Shown: positions 8,484 to 16,988, numbered from the stretch's first letter. The stretch is DNA of 64,000 nt from an uncultured SAR86 cluster bacterium (GCA_902578495.1 CACHCY010000002.1:130320-194319); one strand, 5' to 3'. Notes: generated by a model from the letters alone, not told the origin. Numbers and translations are program-made.

Positions 8484-9431
8484 TCAAAGGAAATCTTTTA
8501 GAGCTTTTAAAATTTGAGATGGTTGTCGATAGGTAATATCGTGAGTGCCATCTTTAATTGTTATGACTTTTCCTTCATGAAAAATTTCTGAGTAAGTTTC
8601 TGCTCCCTTGTAAGAAACTACTCCATCGTTATCACCCCAAATGGCGATTGAGGGAATATTTTTTGTCGCAACCTTTTCGAACATTTCTCGCGCATCGAAA
8701 AGATTAAAATTTCTCATCGTTGAAGCTAAAGATTCACGAAATCCCTTAAATTGCATCTGAAAAGAAAAAAGCTCTTGAAATTCTTCCTCATTGATAGATA
8801 AAGGATCGCTGCTGTGAGTCGTTTCAGAGCTGATAGCAGAGCCATAAAATCTATCTGCTAAAACATGCATGGACCACTCAATCACTCCGGGAATCTTCAT
8901 AAAAAATGGAAAAGATGTTTGTACTTTTCCGAATCCAGCTGGAGCAATAAAAGATAAACTTTTTACATGGTTGGAGTATTTGTCTGCAAATCCACCAATG
9001 ATGGGGCCGCCCATGGAATATCCAACTAAATGAATTTTTCCATCAATATTTTGATGAGAAATAAGTTCTTTTAGAGTTTCAACATAAAAATCAAGAGAGT
9101 ATTTAGCTCTCGGTCTTTCAGAAAATCCTCTGCCGTAATGATCATAAACTAGGATGGAGTAACCTTCATTTAAAAGTCCGTCTAGAAGTCCATTCCAGAC
9201 AAAGCTAGGAGTAGAAAAACCATGGACCATAATAATAGTTTGGCCATTTTTTTGCTCAGGATGATGCCATCTATAATAAATATTTCCTTTAAGTAGCTTT
9301 ACCCAATTGCCATCAGATGGAAGATCTTTCGAGCTGATCTTCTTTAAACCTTTTGTTTTAAGCCGGTAGGGAATATAGATACCTAATATCAAAATACCTA
9401 AAAGGCCGACAGATAAAGATTCTAAAGGCAT
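8484..9431 (-). CDS. Membrane-anchored alpha/beta hydrolase
   Basis: The 315-residue protein has an N-terminal hydrophobic segment (about residues 5-22) that should anchor it in the inner membrane. An alpha/beta hydrolase domain follows, with the HGFSTPSFVW oxyanion region, the nucleophile elbow GYSMGG (S139), an acid in IWGDNDGVV and the histidine of DGTHDI. YDHYGRGFSERP is the strand-4 signature seen in epoxide hydrolases and C-C hydrolases. It converges on the methyltransferase gene and is preceded by an 88-codon gene with a gap of only 7 bases, so the two form a pair. Confidence 0.85.
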   Translation of the reverse strand: MPLESLSVGLLGILILGIYIPYRLKTKGLKKISSKDLPSDGNWVKLLKGNIYYRWHHPEQKNGQTIIMVHGFSTPSFVWNGLLDGLLNEGYSILVYDHYGRGFSERPRAKYSLDFYVETLKELISHQNIDGKIHLVGYSMGGPIIGGFADKYSNHVKSLSFIAPAGFGKVQTSFPFFMKIPGVIEWSMHVLADRFYGSAISSETTHSSDPLSINEEEFQELFSFQMQFKGFRESLASTMRNFNLFDAREMFEKVATKNIPSIAIWGDNDGVVSYKGAETYSEIFHEGKVITIKDGTHDITYRQPSQILKALKDFL

Positions 9432-9438
9432 GGACTAA

Positions 9439-9705
9439 TCAGTCGCTAAATTCTTCAAAAACAGTCGTCTCAATAATATGCCCTGAATCCTCTATGGTTT
9501 CATTATTGCCTTGCATAAATTCTTGAACTGCTTCCAAGGATTCCGCCGATAAAGCAATTCTTACTTTGGAGGGATTATCCAATTCATATCCAACAGCCAG
9601 TGTTTCAATGCCGTTCTCATTGAGATTTTCTTGATCATCATCAAAAACCTCTTTCCAATCTTCAAAATCTTTTGCTATTTCAAAAGTTATATAAACAGTA
9701 GCCAT
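9439..9705 (-). CDS. Small alpha/beta protein of unknown function
   Basis: The 88-residue acidic product has a beta-alpha-beta-beta-alpha-beta pattern, with YITFEIAKDFEDWKEVF at the start and an amphipathic helix SLEAVQEFMQGNN before the last strand. This is like dimeric alpha-beta barrel proteins related to DUF3764 or small monooxygenases. No catalytic residue can be assigned. A ribosome binding site (GGAG) is present ahead of the ATG. It sits between a large secreted-protein gene and the membrane hydrolase gene on the same strand. Confidence 0.7.
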   Translation of the reverse strand: MATVYITFEIAKDFEDWKEVFDDDQENLNENGIETLAVGYELDNPSKVRIALSAESLEAVQEFMQGNNETIEDSGHIIETTVFEEFSD

Positions 9706-9723
9706 ATTATCTCCGTATATTTA

Positions 9724-12700
9724 TTAAGGTGCTTCAAAAATTATTACCCCATGATCCACACTTGGTTTGCCTCCATTAAGCATTTCTTCATTAGTTGGGG
9801 TTGGCCCAACGTCACTTGCAGAAATTGGGGTTCCATTTAACTCATCTAATGCTGAAGGAGATGTGCTATATGCGAGTGTACCAACAGCTTCATTGGACGG
9901 CTTAAGAAAAAACTCGCCCCGAATAATTTTTGATTTATATTTAGTGTCGTCATCGTCAATGACCTCAGATCCGTCTGGGATGGTGTATTCAGGGAACCAT
10001 CTTATGTTTTCCCATCCCCCTTCACTGTAGTCCCAGTATTCTCCTTTTTCCGTCCAAGTTGCAATATCAAACGCCGTCCACTCGAAGCCCCATAGTTGGC
10101 CAAAACCAGCATACTCAAGAGTCTTTTTCTTATCAGCCAATTTTCCGTATTTAGCTGCGTCATTAGGAACTTTAAAGGTAACGGTATGTGGCCTTGAAAT
10201 TTCTACGAGTTGATCATTACTATCAAAAACTTGATAACTTTTCCAAGTATCCCAGTACAAATCATAGTATTCATCTGAGCCTTGCAATTTATCAACGCAA
10301 TATCTTTTTAAGGAGCTATTAGCATTTTGTATAGTATCGTCATCGTGCCATCCATAGGAATCCTTTATGCCGTCTCCATCAGAATCTTCAGTTTTCTCGC
10401 ATTCCATCTGATTTAGTTTGGCCATATTAAACAAGCGCATATTTGCGTATAAACCGCAAACTTCTCCAGATCCATTCGGCTCAAGGTAACAAACGTTTTG
10501 AAAAGCATTCCATGGATCGCTGTACTCATAAATAGTATTTGGAAATGCAATGTCGGCATTAGTAATGGTGTCTTGAATTGCACCATTAACAAATTTATAT
10601 TGCATCAGCTCTGTTTCAAGCACTCCATCAGAAGTCCAGTCACCAGCTGTCCTACCATCTTGGTTAGTTCTCAAATAATTACCAGTAGGTATTGTGGATG
10701 TACCAGCTTCGATGCCAGGACTAGTAAGGGGCGATGGAGATTTTCCATTAATATTTTCATTATTCCTTTGAGCGGTATTAATTTTTGAAGTTGCATCTGT
10801 TAAATATGTATTAAAGCTTCTAGAAGAATAGCAATTTTGAATACAACCTAAAGTGATAGAAGCTAAATCCTCAAGCGAAGCTTCACTTTCTTTTCTAAAC
10901 TCTACTGAAAGAGATGATGGATTTTGCATAGCGGCAGTTGTAATTTCATAACCTCCATAATTACCCCCAGATGCCCATAAACTTCTCCAAATTTGATAGC
11001 CATCGCTTGAATCAAGATTATCATCCATTGCATCAATATATTCTTGAGGGGTAAAAGAAAATTCAGTTATGTCTTCTTCGCCAACCCACCATCCATAGTT
11101 ATTAGTTTTAATAGCAGAATCGAAAACAAATGCGCCGACAGGCCTTGTGCCATCTAAAGAGTATGAAGCATCCCAATAACCTTTGAATACAACATAGTTT
11201 CCAGATACAGGCACGCCAAGAGAAGCCCACCTTTCTTTCATGCATCGATCATCATCACCATTTGAATTAGAATCTTTACTATCCAAAATAGGAACAGTTC
11301 CGTTGTAACCTATGACATAGCTATTCCACCAACAATCTGAGCCGGTTTCCTTGATATCCCATTCCACGAATAGCTCAACTTCAACTCCGTCTAGATCATT
11401 TAAGCTCTTTTTCTCAACAGAGATCTTTCTAATACTTACTGATTTAGGTTTAAGAAAATAATTAGAAGCATCATCTGAGTTGACTTTAGTAAACGGCGTA
11501 GTATCTGTAACGATATTCTGATAATCGTAGTCCAACCAAACTCCCCAGTAGTCAGCCCAAGCATATGGAGCACCCAAAGAACCATCTTCTTTAGTAAGCT
11601 CTGAGCCCTCTAACTCAAAACCGGGATTTTTTAGGTTGTATCTAGAGCCGTCTTCAGTATAAAGACCGTATTCCCAAACACTTATTTTAGCCAGCTCTTT
11701 ATCAGTTGATTTGCATTTCTCAGTGAGGTCAGGAGCTCCACCAAATCCTACAAATGGAGTCCAGTCAGCATTTACAATAGTATCGGTATCATCTACGTAT
11801 GATCCGTCTGATTGTTTTTTTCTAGCCGCTACAAGTTTTTCACAAAACTTTTTCGAAGTATCATCAAATGAGAATCCTTGTGTAAGTTTTCCTTCCCAAA
11901 GAGTCTTCTCTTTAAGGGTTTGCACTTGATTGGTTCCATCAAGCGCCATCTCAAATTCCTCGAAGTCACAATCAAAAGGGCTTCTTATTTGATTGACACC
12001 ATTCTCTTTTACAATACAGTAGGTTTTTTCTTCCTCCCAAATACCGTCTCTTGTAAATACTGTTTCTCCACCAATGGTTTGAGCATTTTGACTGATAAGA
12101 ATTTCTGCATTGCTAGCAGTATCATACATATCCATATTTCCGGCTGCTGCTCCGCCCATGGTTTGTCCAGCCATTGCTCCATCAGAACCTAACTCCTGAA
12201 AAGCAATGATGTTGCCCATTGTAGAGAGATAGCCGCTTCCTTGAACTGTTCCAGCTGGAGGACATTTTGTATATTTTTCGGTCTCTTGAAAATACTCCCA
12301 AGAAAAAGAATCATAGCCTGCATTAATGGCTGCATTTTGAGCATCTTCCAATGAGGCATAAGGGGCATTTTGACAATTTGCTGTAATAAGAAAATTAAGT
12401 TCCATGTCTCCATTAGGATCAGAAGAACTTGCTCCTGAATATACTTTAGTAAGAGCATAAATAAGCATATCAGGCTGAGCATCCCATAAATTATCGTAAT
12501 TAGTTTGAGCCTCAGAGTAATCCCCTTTTTGAAAAAACCATGACTTAACTTCTATGTGTTCTGGCACTGGTTGTGTTCCGTCTACTTGAGCCTCTTTAAA
12601 TTGGACGTCAACTAGCATTGTGCTCGGTAATTCAGCTTGATTTTGTTGATTTTGTTGTTGCTGATCGCCCCCAGAGCTGGACCCACTTTGTCTAGATGAA

Positions 12701-12936
12701 CCAGTTTGAATGGCTTGTTTGCGACACCGATCAGGATACACATTCGCTTTGTAAGGACCTTTGTCTATATATTGTTCAGCTCTCAATTTAGAAATAATGC
12801 ATAGTATTTCGTTAGCTAAGTTAAGGCTCTCTTCAACTTGATTCTCCCCAGCAAAAATTTCAGCTACATCGGTTTCATAAGTTTGAGCTGTCAGCACAAA
12901 CGGTAAAAGGATAGTGATTAAAAATAGTTTTTTCAT
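9724..12936 (-). CDS. Large secreted protein of unknown function (1070 residues)
   Basis: This product is not recognised. The start at 12936 was chosen because an AAGGAG ribosome binding site lies 6 bases before it; a GTG five codons upstream would put that site inside the gene. A signal peptide is clear (MKKLFLITILLPFVLTA, cleavage before QTYETD). After about 75 residues comes a Gln/Ser/Gly-rich linker, then a long acidic Trp- and Tyr-rich body with many scattered cysteines, as expected for an exported protein with disulfides. One stretch (DSDGDGIKDSYGWHDDD) resembles a calcium-binding thrombospondin type-3 motif. No membrane anchor, autotransporter or beta-barrel end is evident. It is probably periplasmic or cell-surface. 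Confidence 0.75.
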   Translation of the reverse strand: MKKLFLITILLPFVLTAQTYETDVAEIFAGENQVEESLNLANEILCIISKLRAEQYIDKGPYKANVYPDRCRKQAIQTGSSRQSGSSSGGDQQQQNQQNQAELPSTMLVDVQFKEAQVDGTQPVPEHIEVKSWFFQKGDYSEAQTNYDNLWDAQPDMLIYALTKVYSGASSSDPNGDMELNFLITANCQNAPYASLEDAQNAAINAGYDSFSWEYFQETEKYTKCPPAGTVQGSGYLSTMGNIIAFQELGSDGAMAGQTMGGAAAGNMDMYDTASNAEILISQNAQTIGGETVFTRDGIWEEEKTYCIVKENGVNQIRSPFDCDFEEFEMALDGTNQVQTLKEKTLWEGKLTQGFSFDDTSKKFCEKLVAARKKQSDGSYVDDTDTIVNADWTPFVGFGGAPDLTEKCKSTDKELAKISVWEYGLYTEDGSRYNLKNPGFELEGSELTKEDGSLGAPYAWADYWGVWLDYDYQNIVTDTTPFTKVNSDDASNYFLKPKSVSIRKISVEKKSLNDLDGVEVELFVEWDIKETGSDCWWNSYVIGYNGTVPILDSKDSNSNGDDDRCMKERWASLGVPVSGNYVVFKGYWDASYSLDGTRPVGAFVFDSAIKTNNYGWWVGEEDITEFSFTPQEYIDAMDDNLDSSDGYQIWRSLWASGGNYGGYEITTAAMQNPSSLSVEFRKESEASLEDLASITLGCIQNCYSSRSFNTYLTDATSKINTAQRNNENINGKSPSPLTSPGIEAGTSTIPTGNYLRTNQDGRTAGDWTSDGVLETELMQYKFVNGAIQDTITNADIAFPNTIYEYSDPWNAFQNVCYLEPNGSGEVCGLYANMRLFNMAKLNQMECEKTEDSDGDGIKDSYGWHDDDTIQNANSSLKRYCVDKLQGSDEYYDLYWDTWKSYQVFDSNDQLVEISRPHTVTFKVPNDAAKYGKLADKKKTLEYAGFGQLWGFEWTAFDIATWTEKGEYWDYSEGGWENIRWFPEYTIPDGSEVIDDDDTKYKSKIIRGEFFLKPSNEAVGTLAYSTSPSALDELNGTPISASDVGPTPTNEEMLNGGKPSVDHGVIIFEAP

Positions 12937-13028
12937 TTCTTTCTCCTTCACTGAATATAACTAAAAAAAATTTAATTTACAAAAACATTAGCCTATACTT
13001 TTTAGATATCTTTAAAGGGAGAACCTCA

Positions 13029-13400
13029 TTGAAAAAAATTGCTGCTTACAAAACACTGGGAACTAATAACTTAGAAGCCTCAAAGACTTTTTACGACGGT
13101 CTGTTTGAAAATTTAGATACTTTATCCTTTTCACCAAACGACAGAAGTTGGTTTTGGGTATTGAAAGGAGAGGACTCGATGTTTGCAGTTTTTATACCTT
13201 ACGATGGAGAAAAAGCGACAATAGGCAACGGAAGCATGACTGGATTTCTTATGAATTCTGAAGAAGAAGTTGATGCTATATACGCAAAAGCCATTTCATT
13301 GGGCGCAACCGATGAAGGCGAACCAGGAAGGCGCACAAAGAATTTTTATGGAGCTTACGTAAGAGATCTAGACGGAAATAAGTTAGTTTTTTATATCTAA
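13029..13400 (+). CDS. VOC-family (glyoxalase/bleomycin resistance-like) protein
   Basis: The 123-residue product is a single vicinal-oxygen-chelate module pair: KTLGTNNLEASKTFYDGLF is the first beta-alpha unit, and the end GAYVRDLDGNKLVFYI is the classic VOC terminal motif with its metal-ligand-like position. Many homologues are annotated as glyoxalase-like without known substrate. The start is TTG, supported by a GGGAG ribosome binding site about 7 bases upstream. It is transcribed away from the large secreted-protein gene. Confidence 0.82.
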   Translation: MKKIAAYKTLGTNNLEASKTFYDGLFENLDTLSFSPNDRSWFWVLKGEDSMFAVFIPYDGEKATIGNGSMTGFLMNSEEEVDAIYAKAISLGATDEGEPGRRTKNFYGAYVRDLDGNKLVFYI

Positions 13401-13438
13401 TGTAAAAGAATAGACTTTTTTCTAATATAATAATTTAT

Positions 13439-13633
13439 ATGGCTACTTATGAATGTGCGAAATGCGGGATGGCAGTCAATGCTTCCTGTGCAAAATGTGA
13501 CTTAGCTTTGATCGACGATGTGTTGATCACAGACGATGGCAGGGAAGTACAGATCTCAAAATGCACCAGCTGCGAAGGCAAAATAAAATCGCCTTTGTGC
13601 TGCGGCATGGACATGACCTGTTCCCTTGCTTAG
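13439..13633 (+). CDS. Small cysteine-rich putative zinc-binding protein
   Basis: This 64-residue protein has nine cysteines at positions 6, 9, 17, 20, 42, 45, 54, 55 and 61. The first six form three CxxC pairs, and a CCGMDMTC tail resembles rubredoxin- or zinc-ribbon-type knuckles. It could bind one or two zinc ions, or act as a small metal or redox carrier. A TATAAT-like sequence at 13426-13431 lies only 8 bases before the ATG, so a near-leaderless transcript is possible, though such matches are common in AT-rich DNA. No function can be assigned. Confidence 0.75.
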   Translation: MATYECAKCGMAVNASCAKCDLALIDDVLITDDGREVQISKCTSCEGKIKSPLCCGMDMTCSLA

Positions 13634-13665
13634 ATTTTCCAGAATTGTCGCAATTTAATTAAGAC

Positions 13666-13701
13666 GTGTTACAGAAACATCTGTACACTATATTTTTTTT
13701 T
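13666..13701 (+). terminator. Hairpin plus U-run, candidate intrinsic terminator or leader element
   Basis: The arms GTGTTACAGA (13666-13675) and TCTGTACAC (13680-13688) pair as a 9-bp stem with one bulged T and a 4-base loop. Nine consecutive T bases follow at 13693-13701. This is the shape of a rho-independent terminator. It lies between the Cys-rich gene and the RRM gene, ending about 8 bases before the RRM ATG. It may end the upstream transcript or act as a regulatory leader for the RNA-binding protein. Confidence 0.5.
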
Positions 13702-13709
13702 AGGATTTT

Positions 13710-13949
13710 ATGAATATTTACGTAGGGAATATCGCTTGGTCGGTCTCAGATGATCAACTCGAAGAACTCTTTGCACAATTCGGTACCGTTACTTCAGCTA
13801 AAATAATCGTCGACAAATTCTCAAAGCGCTCTAGAGGTTTTGGGTTTGTTGAAATGGCTGATGGCGGTGAGCAAGCAATTGCTGAATTGAATGACAAAGA
13901 CTTCGAAGGCAGACCGCTAGTGGTTAACGAATCAAGAAGCAAAGATTAA
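13710..13949 (+). CDS. Single-RRM RNA-binding protein
   Basis: The 79-residue product is one complete RNA recognition motif. RNP2 is IYVGNI (residues 3-8) and RNP1 is RGFGFVEM (residues 42-49), with the aromatic residues used for RNA stacking retained. There is almost no C-terminal tail beyond VNESRSKD, so it lacks the glycine-rich tail of many cyanobacterial Rbp proteins. Bacterial single-RRM proteins are often cold-responsive and may act as RNA chaperones; that role is inferred. A terminator-like hairpin immediately upstream may regulate it. It converges on nadB, with one base between the stop codons. Confidence 0.92.
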   Translation: MNIYVGNIAWSVSDDQLEELFAQFGTVTSAKIIVDKFSKRSRGFGFVEMADGGEQAIAELNDKDFEGRPLVVNESRSKD

Positions 13950-13950
13950 C

Positions 13951-15504
13951 TTAGGGTTTAATTACCGTTGGTTCAGTGAGATTCATCTTTTTTGGATGAT
14001 CTATAGAGAAGTGCAAGCCGCGACTCTCTTTTCTCAGCTGCGCGCTTTTAATTATATGTTCGGCAACTTGAGTAAGGTTTCGCAACTCAATTAAATCTGA
14101 GGTAACTGAAAAGTTCCAATAATAATCTTCCACTTCTGCTTGGATAGCTGCTAATTCAGCAGCTGCTTTGGCTAAACGTTTATTGGAACGCACGATCCCA
14201 ACGTAGTCCCACATCAAACGTCTGACCAGGTTCCAATTGTGGTTGACAATAATTTTCTCGTCCGATTCCACCACCATTGAGCTATCCCACAAGGGCAGTT
14301 CCGGCTGGTCGATAGGATCATCGTTTAAAATCACTTCAGCTGCTGCTTTACCAAAGACAATGCATTCCAGTAGTGAATTAGACGCCATGCGATTAGCTCC
14401 GTGCAAACCTGTGTAGGAAACTTCTCCTATGGCGTAGAGCCGGTCAATATCGGTTTTACCGGAGAGATCTACCATAACCCCGCCGCAAGTGTAGTGAGCT
14501 GCTGGGACCACCGGAACAGGAACTTTGCTCATATCGTAACCAAAAGACAAGCATGTCTCAAAGATGCTAGGAAACTTTTGTTGGATCACCGATTTGTCGG
14601 CATGGGTCATATCCAGCATGACGTGGTTTAAGCCAGAACGCTTCATCTCGAAATCAATCGACCGGGCGACAATGTCCCTGGAAGCCAAATCTCCCCGCAC
14701 ATCAAAGCGCTCCATAAAAGCCTCACCGTCCGGGAGGCGCAAAATAGCCCCTTCACCACGAAGCGCTTCGCTGAGTAAAAAAGATTTTGCCTGCGGATGA
14801 TAAAGACAGGTGGGATGAAATTGGTTGAACTCCATGTTTGCCAGACGACACCCTGCGCGTGCTGCTAAAGCATAACCATCACCGCTCGCTCCGTCCGGGT
14901 TGCTAGTATAAAAATAGACTTTACTGGCTCCGCCAGTAGCCAGAACGGTATGGCTGGCAGAAAAAGTTTTAATCAAACCCGTTGCTCTTTCAAGAATATA
15001 CGCTCCCAGACAACGCTCCCCGTCTTTAATCAAATCGACAGCGAGGTGTTTTTCATAAACGGTAATGTTTTGATGTTGTCTGACTCGTTGCGCCAACGAA
15101 TCAGAGATTTCTCGGCCCGTGGTGTCATCGGAATGAATCACCCGGCGTTGACTGTGACCGCCTTCTTGAGTCAAATGGTAATCGGTCCCGTCAGCCGTGC
15201 GGGTAAATTCGACGCCCATGTCGATCAACCACTCAATTGCAGCTTTGCTGTTTTCAATCGTAAAGCGAACCGCTTGCTCATCGCAAATGCCGTCGCCCAC
15301 CTTTAGAGTATCTTGAATGTGACTTTCAACGGTATCCTCTTTGGCTAACACCGCAGCAATACCGCCTTGCGCGTACCAAGTTGAGCTATCAACGAGGGTT
15401 TCTTTGGAGATCAACGTAACTTTTCGATGATCGGCAAGATTCAGCGCTAAAGTTAGACCCGCTGCACCGCTGCCAACGATCAAGACGTCAGATTTTATGT
15501 TCAC
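13951..15504 (-). CDS. nadB: L-aspartate oxidase
   Basis: This 517-residue FAD enzyme oxidises L-aspartate to iminoaspartate, the first step of de novo NAD synthesis. The N-terminal dinucleotide-binding motif is DVLIVGSGAAGLTLALNLA. The FAD/substrate segments STWYAQGGIAAV, HSQRRVIHSDDTTGREI, EFNQFHPT, HYTCGGV and GLHGANRMASNSLLE are all present as in NadB and the related fumarate reductase flavoproteins; the overall pattern and length favour NadB. The C-terminal helical domain is present. It follows two membrane-protein genes on the same strand. Base composition is clearly more GC-rich than in the genes to the left. Confidence 0.95.
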   Translation of the reverse strand: MNIKSDVLIVGSGAAGLTLALNLADHRKVTLISKETLVDSSTWYAQGGIAAVLAKEDTVESHIQDTLKVGDGICDEQAVRFTIENSKAAIEWLIDMGVEFTRTADGTDYHLTQEGGHSQRRVIHSDDTTGREISDSLAQRVRQHQNITVYEKHLAVDLIKDGERCLGAYILERATGLIKTFSASHTVLATGGASKVYFYTSNPDGASGDGYALAARAGCRLANMEFNQFHPTCLYHPQAKSFLLSEALRGEGAILRLPDGEAFMERFDVRGDLASRDIVARSIDFEMKRSGLNHVMLDMTHADKSVIQQKFPSIFETCLSFGYDMSKVPVPVVPAAHYTCGGVMVDLSGKTDIDRLYAIGEVSYTGLHGANRMASNSLLECIVFGKAAAEVILNDDPIDQPELPLWDSSMVVESDEKIIVNHNWNLVRRLMWDYVGIVRSNKRLAKAAAELAAIQAEVEDYYWNFSVTSDLIELRNLTQVAEHIIKSAQLRKESRGLHFSIDHPKKMNLTEPTVIKP

Positions 15505-15555
15505 TCAGTAAAGGTAGGCTAAAAAACCATGCAAAGGGTTACTAAGCATAGACAA

Positions 15556-15765
15556 TTAACTAAGCATGCGAACCAACGCTGCAACGCTCACCAAGGTCAC
15601 CAAACCAAGGAAGACCCAGCGATACCACCAGTAACGGCGACTTGTCCAATCTATTTTATTCTCACGATTGCGTTGACTGGCCGAGGCTCGAAAACGACTC
15701 AAGTAAAAAAACACAGCTAAAGAAACGACGATAAGACCGCCGAAAAATAACGTATTGAGATCCAT
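15556..15765 (-). CDS. Small two-helix membrane protein
   Basis: The 69-residue product has two hydrophobic helices (about residues 5-22 and 49-66) separated by a basic and aromatic segment (DWTSRRYWWYRW). It is not recognised. Its ATG overlaps the stop of the upstream Bax-inhibitor-like gene by one base (TAATG), so it is translationally coupled to that membrane protein and may work with it. nadB follows after 51 bases. Confidence 0.65.
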   Translation of the reverse strand: MDLNTLFFGGLIVVSLAVFFYLSRFRASASQRNRENKIDWTSRRYWWYRWVFLGLVTLVSVAALVRMLS

Positions 15766-16523
15766 TAACGGCTGCGTATTTTCGCAAGCAATCTGAGCAT
15801 TTCAAGGTACAGCCAGATCAAAGTAACCATTAAGGCGAACGCACCGAACCATTCCATATATTTCGGCGCACCGCGTTCTGCGCCATCTTCAATGAAGTCA
15901 AAGTCCAACACCAAATTCATCGCTGCAATACCGACAACGAACAAACTAAAACCGATGCCGAATAAACCGTTGGAGTGAATGAACCCAATGCCGGAACCAA
16001 AGAGACTCATGACAAAACTGATGGCGTACAAGACGGCAATCCCCATGGTGGCCGAGACGATCATTAGACGGAAATTTTCCGTGGGTTTGATGACGCCTGT
16101 TTTATAAAGCACCAATAAAGAAGCCAAGGTTCCAAAGGTAAGACCTGTAGCTTGGATAACAATGCCCGGGTACATACTTTCAAACGCCGCTGAAATTCCG
16201 CCTAAGAAAAGGCCTTGTAAAATCGCATAAATAGGAGCCGTGTACATGGCCAGAGTCGGTCTGAACATAGTGATCACTGCAAAGATCATGCCGCCAAACA
16301 AACCAACCGGCATGAAAAAGCCAGCGCTACCCGTCGAATAGAATTGATTCCAAGTGAACAAAGCACCGCCAACCACAAGGGCCAGCAGAATACCGACTTT
16401 ATTGACCGTGCCTTGCAAAGACATGGTTTTAGCGCCGGATGTTTCAAACCCAGCAAAAGTCGCATCGCTCAACGTTGGGTTGCCTGATCTGCCCAGCATT
16501 CTTAAAGCGTTATGTTTTGTCAT
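15765..16523 (-). CDS. Bax inhibitor-1 / YccA-like integral membrane protein
   Basis: The 252-residue protein has a soluble N-terminus with GRSGNPTLSDATF, followed by about seven hydrophobic helices. This matches the bacterial Bax1-I/YccA-like family (PF12811 type). The C-terminal segment DFDFIEDGAERGAPKYMEW with its paired acidic residues, then the last helix and LRLLAKIRSR, is characteristic. Family members are proposed cation (Ca2+ or H+) leak channels or modulators of membrane proteases; neither is shown here. It is transcribed divergently from the SMR exporter gene across 33 bases. Confidence 0.85.
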   Translation of the reverse strand: MTKHNALRMLGRSGNPTLSDATFAGFETSGAKTMSLQGTVNKVGILLALVVGGALFTWNQFYSTGSAGFFMPVGLFGGMIFAVITMFRPTLAMYTAPIYAILQGLFLGGISAAFESMYPGIVIQATGLTFGTLASLLVLYKTGVIKPTENFRLMIVSATMGIAVLYAISFVMSLFGSGIGFIHSNGLFGIGFSLFVVGIAAMNLVLDFDFIEDGAERGAPKYMEWFGAFALMVTLIWLYLEMLRLLAKIRSR

Positions 16524-16556
16524 GCATTCTCCATATTTGTGTAATATTATCTTTAT

Positions 16557-16892
16557 ATGAGTATTATTGTTGCTTATTTATTTTTATCAATAGCTATCGT
16601 CACCGAAGTGATCGGGACTATATATTTACGCGATACCGAAGGGTTTACGCGCCTGACACCCAGTGTGATCACCGCGGTCAGTTACGCAGCATCTTTTTAT
16701 TTTATTTCCCTTACTCTGAAACAAATTCCAGTTGCCGTGACCTATGCCATTTGGTCCGGAGTAGGGCTGGTTTTAATCAATATCTTTGCCGCCATCAAAT
16801 ACGGCCAAGTCCCCAACTCGATGACCACCTTGGGGATGGCTTTTATCATCTTGGGCGTGGTTCTCGTTAATTTCAACACAGGTGTTGATTAA
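16557..16892 (+). CDS. SMR-family multidrug/cation exporter (EmrE-like)
   Basis: The 111-residue protein has four hydrophobic helices and works as a dimer in the inner membrane to exchange protons for quaternary cations or guanidinium-type compounds. The essential membrane glutamate is E17 in AIVTEVIGT, and the conserved AIWSGVG segment of helix 3 is present. Family relatives include EmrE, SugE/Gdx and MdtIJ; the residues around the glutamate look EmrE/QacE-like. Its stop region contains the AT-rich string also found at the end of the first giant gene downstream. Confidence 0.9.
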   Translation: MSIIVAYLFLSIAIVTEVIGTIYLRDTEGFTRLTPSVITAVSYAASFYFISLTLKQIPVAVTYAIWSGVGLVLINIFAAIKYGQVPNSMTTLGMAFIILGVVLVNFNTGVD

Positions 16893-16974
16893 TTAAAAAA
16901 ATACCTGAAAATAGCTGTTTTAGTTAGCTTATGAAAGTTTCCTAAAAGGGAAAATTGGAGTTTTGGGGCAAAAT
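16885..16974 (+). repeat. Leader region duplicated with the giant genes, copy 1
   Basis: This roughly 90-base stretch begins with TTGATTAATTAAAAAAAT at 16885, at the end of the SMR gene, and runs to the first ATG of giant gene 1. An 18-base identical string occurs at 23627, almost exactly the same distance before giant gene 2. Both leaders also share AAGGGAAAA and a G-run just before the ATG. The remainder is diverged. It is best read as a leader carried along in a tandem duplication. Confidence 0.5.
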
Positions 16975-16988
16975 ATGACAAAATGTCA
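16975..16988 (+). promoter_or_regulatory. Palindrome starting within the first ATG of giant gene 1
   Basis: TGACAAAATGTCA (16976-16988) is a perfect 5-bp inverted repeat with a 3-base spacer. In this copy the arms extend to ATGACA/TGTCAT, so the putative start codon lies in the left arm. The same 13 bases occur at the equivalent place in giant gene 2. It could be an operator or an RNA hairpin that hides the start codon. Confidence 0.4.

Noticed and set aside
13671-13684. LexA-type SOS box at ACAGAAACATCTGT
   Set aside because: The half sites are in the inverse order to the CTGT-N8-ACAG consensus and the T-run fits a terminator better.
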